This document shows positions 59,590 to 64,000 of a stretch of 64,000 bases of DNA, piece after piece; position 1 is the first letter of the stretch; each line of letters begins with the position of its first letter. The position numbers and the translations under genes are program-made. Below the pieces are notes generated by a model that saw only the letters and a program-made list of their open reading frames with translations, was not told the origin of the DNA and did not search any database. The DNA comes from Acheta domesticus. Lineage: Eukaryota > Arthropoda > Insecta > Orthoptera > Gryllidae. Where the stretch lies: NCBI GenBank assembly GCA_031308135.1, contig JAHLJT010000631.1, positions 3,883,371-3,947,370 of the forward strand, in the 5' to 3' direction.

Positions 59590-60660
59590 GACCGCTTTTT
59601 AGTTTCTTCAAGTACCTTTTTTTGTTGGATAACTGTCTTGCAAAGCTGATTTTTAGGGAGTTTGGAAATGTGAATGCGGAAGGAGATGAATTTATCAGAG
59701 AAACTAAAATATCAAGTAGGGTAGGCTTAAAATTTTAAGAATGATATAATATATTTCATCTGATTCTGATGAATGACTATTATTGAGAGATTCGATCAAT
59801 CGATTAACTTCAGAAACATTAGTGAGATGAAATAATTTGCAGTTGTGGGAGAAGAAAAGGGTTGCTAGTATTACTGTTACCTGTAACATATTTAGAGTTG
59901 AAGTGATTATTAAAAGTCCTACAAATATCTGATGAAATATTAAGAATTAAATCTTTATGTATATGTGAATGTTTTTATGGGGTATAATTTTTCCATTATC
60001 AACTATGTTCCATAATGTTTTAGTCTGATTTTTTTTAATTATTTATTTTAGTATTTAATTATTTAACTTTACTGTTTCTTAATTTAAGCTTATAAATTAT
60101 TTTATACTTTTAGTATAATTTGTCATGTCTTTCTTAATATCTCTGAACAGGCCATGCAAATCTTTCATTTTATTTCTAAGAACTAAGATTTCCTTAGGGA
60201 GCTTATTTTTTTGCTTTTAACTGATTGTATTTTGACAATGGGAGATGCAAAATTTAAGTGCTGATTTAATTTATTCAAGAACAAATTTCCATTCCTCATT
60301 GATATCATTGCTATTATATACATATCTCTCCAAAATTCATATAGGAGATATTCATTGAGTAACTATTTTGTAATCACTTGTATCATATGTGAATGTACAA
60401 GTATAAATGTTGTTCAAAATGAAGGTCACAATTATTTCAATAATTTGTGCAGTATGATCAGATATAATAAAATCAATGTTAAGTGGTTTTCTATTTCATA
60501 ATTGTTAATGATGTGGTATCTGAAGGAGTTGGAATGGGTCATTTCACATGTTAGTCCTAATGTTGCATAAAGAAGACTTCTAAATTTTGCCCAACAACTT
60601 TGAGTAGCCAAAAAAAAAAAAAAAATATAGGAGAGTTTGCAATCCCCAAATGTCACAAAT
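59590..60660 (-). mobile_element. Third non-LTR retrotransposon remnant (family C)
   Basis: Read on the minus strand in broken frames. A VTFGDCKLS segment (about 60650) is like the GDFN motif of the endonuclease, followed by LLYATLGLT and NNYEIENHLTLI. Then come KTLWNIVDNGKIIPHKNI (about 60010) and FNNHFN, matching the RT-proximal linker (compare AMWDIVKN and FNKHFS in family A). Lastly SEVNRLIESL and INSSPSAFTFPNSLKI lead into the RT. The RT itself is lost and many frameshifts show it is old. Confidence 0.5.
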
Positions 60661-61442
60661 TTGGTTGCACCCCGAATTCTATTATACTAGAAATAAGCAA
60701 CCCACATCTAGACATAATGGGATAGAGCAGGATGAGCTTAATAGACAATATGATAAATACTTGTAAGCCATGGTTTGGGAAGTGTTGGCTTAAGAGCACA
60801 CAAAGACCGGTAGTCAGAAGACAGGATAACCCAGAGAGTATATAACCTGACGGGTTTAATGATCCGGCAGGCCTGAAATTTCCGCTCCATATTCTATATT
60901 TGGGTTTTTATTTCTTGACGCGTGGACGCGTGTCATCACAATGGAATATCTCATGATATTTCGCGTCGTTCTGAAACGTGGTCTCTCGCGTTGAGTCTCA
61001 AACGTGGTTCGCCTGCGTGTCAGGAGCAGCGTTGCCAGATATCTCGCTTTTTAAAAAGAGTAAATGTCCCGCATGGTACAGCCCAAATCACGCTTTCTAA
61101 ATTCTTTCGATTTGAATTACCCAATGTAAAAATATACAACAAAAAAATAAAACAAGAAAGAGCACGCGAAAGAAATCTCATTGACAGTAGGTAATCAGTA
61201 GATGTGATTGAAATACGAATAAATGTATCTGTTTCGATATGTATTGTACAATTAAAATGTTACTAATAATTGTTTTTTTATTTGTCCAACTTTTTCCAAA
61301 CAAATCACGCTTTTTCCACCGAGATTTGTTAAAAATCACGACTTAGACGAAAAATAATCTTGCAACGTTGGCCAGGAGGTGCTCAATGAGAACTGATGCG
61401 ATAGGCTCCAGTAGCTATGCGGGTGTCAGCGTTCTGAATAGT
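60661..61442. other. Unannotated stretch
   Basis: No supported gene; the 90-codon frame at 60922-61194 (+) has no recognisable domain. Confidence 0.4.
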
Positions 61443-62434
61443 ATTTATTTATTTTATTTATTTGTCAAAAAAACAGTAAAAACTGTATATGATATGTGGG
61501 GAAAGAGATTTACCTGCGCACATTTTCTTGAGGGCCAGAATTAAAAAAAAAAGGAAAAAAAAAAAAAAAACTACGAAAATAGAAAACGAAAAAATGAATT
61601 TAGGAAATAATTATTTTAGAAAACTAAAAATATTTGAAAAATGTTTGTTCCCGAGTTATAGAAAATCAATTTCAACCGTAAATGAACTACAAGCAAAAGG
61701 AGTGCTCAACAAAACGTGCGGACAGTGAAGCTACATTTACGTCCCGAAGCAAAACAAGGGGCCATCTGAGCATTTCCTCAATGGATCAGGGAAACTGGAC
61801 AAAAACCTGATCGAGATGGGAGTCATTGACCCGGAAGCTGAAGTACATTATTTGTTACAGGCGTATTAAATATTTTTTAAAAATGTATACAATACAAACA
61901 TAAACTAATTCATTATATATCATTGTTTTGTTACAATAAACATTATTTTTCTTTTTCACGATCAGTATAGTCTCTAAGTGTATAGAAACACTTTTGCAGC
62001 AGAAAAGATTTTACTTTTAACTTAAATTTGTGTACCGACTTTTATTGTTTAATGTCATCTGGCAATGTGTTGTAAAGTAACATACATGTATTGTATGTTG
62101 ATTTCTTGTACTGAGCTGTTAATACTGACACTTGATGCACGTGATTTCTACGGCGTGTGTTGTAATTATAAATATCAATATTGCATGAAAATATGTTCCC
62201 TCCGTTAAGTATGTCATTTTTGACAAATATTACAGATTCGTAAATAGACATTGCTATGGTAAGATTTCAAGCTCAATGAAAAGCGGCTTGCAGGGATCAC
62301 GTGAAAGGCATTTTTTCATTATTCGAATAATTTTCTTTTGCAATCTGAAGGTCTGAATACTACAGGATGAGCTTCCCCAGAATATTATGCCATATCTCAG
62401 GCGAGAATGTACATTTGCAAAATAAATGCAACGA
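61443..62434 (-). mobile_element. Non-LTR retrotransposon, family A, copy 3
   Basis: 5'-truncated within the RT near AAATGCAACGAGTT (62433). Part of the C-terminal coding is present (HVHQVSVLTAQYKKSTYN, about 62135), followed by the full 3' UTR with shared core (61735-61865), hairpin CAGTTTTTACTG (about 61474-61485) and tail at 61443-61465. An A-rich expansion sits near 61541-61572. Confidence 0.85.
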
Positions 62435-62669
62435 GTTATTACTTGATACAGTTTCCCTCATGAACTTTACATTAGATTAGAAAGTCCAAGCATACTGTAT
62501 AAATCTCAAATTTAATCAACTCAACAAACAAAATATCCTAAATAATGACGCAGGAGGATTTTGCTCCTATATATACCTTTTTTTCACGTTTCTAAATTTA
62601 AAAGAGTCATATTGGAAGGTTTCATCAGGAAAAATCAAAGTGATGTTATAATGTATTAACTTTTATTTT

Positions 62670-63000
62670 TAAACAATTACATTTTAAAATTTAGTGCAAT
62701 TCTTCTTTGTATACGGGCATATACATCAATGACATCATTAAAAAACGTTGGCTTTGTCATCATCGTATCTAAAAGCTGACTCTCGATATTCAGTAAAGAC
62801 AAACTAGACAGTCTTTCATCACTTTGTGAATTTCGAAGATAGTTTTTTTGCTCTCTGGAGAGCAGAAAATGACCTCTCCGCCGACGCACTTGTAGCAGGT
62901 ATAGTGAGAATCAAAGCGGTCAGTATGTAGGTTTGGGGAGACATCAGCGAGTTAATGCTGCTTGATATAATCATTTAATTTACTGACATTCTTGTGGAAC
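62670..63000 (-). pseudogene. hAT-family transposase C-terminal remnant
   Basis: Minus strand: ILTIPATSASAERSFSALQR (about 62915-62830), then, after a one-base shift, KNYLRNSQSDERLSSLSLL and IDVYARIQRRIALNF before a stop near 62677. This is the conserved dimerisation region of hAT transposases and derived ZMYM1-type proteins. Only the C-terminus survives and no terminal repeats are visible. Confidence 0.75.
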
Positions 63001-64000
63001 TCATTATCAAAATAAATGGCCGTGAGCTCACTTTCAATCAATGGGAATCAATATTGCAGATGTGTCAGGTGCACAATCATCATCAACAACAACAATAGTT
63101 TATGATGCATATTGGGAGCTACTTGAATCCCTCTCTCTGTATTGAGAATGTGGTTACATACGTGGCTGGGTGGTTTGTTAAGAAGTTAAGGGATAGTCAA
63201 TGTATTGACATTGCCCTCCAGCCCTCTGACACTGCACTCCAGCCTCCTTTCAATTAAGAACAGTGGTGACCTAACGTACCATCCTGCTGTATCCTGTTGT
63301 ATCCTGCACAAGATATTGTTTGTGTGGATTGTGTGGCAGAAACGCAATATAGGAGTAGCTGCTTTGTTAATAACTTACAAAAGTAGTGCAAGTTCTGAAA
63401 TTTAACGTGTTGCACAGAGTGATGGACATGAATATCACGAAATGTCGTGAACATATTTTTACTCCAGTTAATTTTGGAGAAGAAAGACGCTTCATTATTG
63501 ATTAAGTCCATTGTAATATATAATTTAATTTTCGATTGAACTTCATTGCAAGAAAGCAGTCTCTAATTATATGAGGCAAATATATGCGTCAAACCTTAAC
63601 CAAATTAATTACTTTTACAGGTCAGCAATTTGTAAAATAAATGTCATGCTAAGAAAAGCTTGGTTTTTACATTGTATGAACGATATGATACATCAGTGTA
63701 TGATACATTTTTAATTCTCCTTCCGCCTATATCCTAACATATTTTTCTTGATGTGTGTATTCTCTTTCTGTCAGAACGCGAATACACACATTCAATGAAT
63801 TTCTTAAATATAAACAGTTTGTGATCCGTTTAGCAAGCAGAAAAAAATCCATTTTATTCTGTCTTGTGTGTGCGTAAAATTAAATTAATTTTTATTTCTG
63901 TTTTGTGTGAGCACGTATTCGACGTTGCTGCAAGTTGAAAAGCCTTTTGCCAACAACTGTCATGACTGCCGCGCGCAAACTTGGTGTCAAATATGGCGGA
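63001..64000. other. Unannotated right end of window
   Basis: No gene recognised. The minus-strand frame 63254-63511 (85 codons) has no recognisable domain. Confidence 0.4.

Overview
This is eukaryotic, AT-rich, gene-poor DNA, almost certainly from an insect with a large repeat-rich genome. Evidence: small spliced exons with GT/AG junctions, tRNA-derived SINEs, several non-LTR retrotransposon families, DNA transposons and Helitron-like ends. Polyneopteran insects (stick insects, cockroaches, termites) fit this style, but that is inference. A 100-N run at 21158-21257 is a scaffold gap. There are no operons, CRISPR arrays, rRNA genes or functional tRNA genes.

Two host genes can be supported. 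(1) 50090-54627 (+) is a six-exon Prune-type DHH-superfamily phosphoesterase, about 392 aa, with all introns canonical and the key motifs present. It is broken by a single extra A in the last exon, and a Helitron-like element sits in intron 5. (2) 17566-18517 (+) is a very GC-rich exon of a secreted leucine-rich-repeat protein with N- and C-terminal cysteine caps. It carries one extra C just before the C-terminal cap. Both single-base breaks lie in short homopolymers and may be consensus errors rather than true mutations.

Most of the rest is mobile DNA. Two sister non-LTR families (called A and B here) are present in seven pieces (8450-11716, 46316-48690, 61443-62434; 2275-2752, 46070-46245, 48847-49612, 58155-59579), and remnants of a third lie at 59590-60660. 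A and B end in a small hairpin plus a TAAA-type tail and share a 3'-UTR core whose opposite strand looks protein-like. Three tRNA-derived SINE families occur: one at 1014-1396, one with six copies between 16.8 and 39.7 kb, and one at 23375-23660. One SINE copy (26141-26641) has a 14-bp target duplication, and another is split by a 513-bp insertion.

DNA transposons include a P/THAP-like element (14854-16109, target duplication up to 9 bp), a hAT-type element (41706-42377, exact 8-bp duplication), a 543-bp inverted-repeat element (41111-41653), a 173-bp miniature element (57409-57581), a Mutator-like transposase pseudogene (12075-13670), a hAT C-terminal remnant (62670-63000), and two decayed copies of repeated invertebrate gene families (29610-30490; 44100-45840). 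Two Helitron-like families are inferred from conserved 3' hairpins followed by CTAG. Two 15-bp minisatellites (about 31.8-32.2 and 43.0-43.7 kb) share an AGAGCGG core and each adjoins GC-rich DNA; they create long spurious reading frames on both strands.
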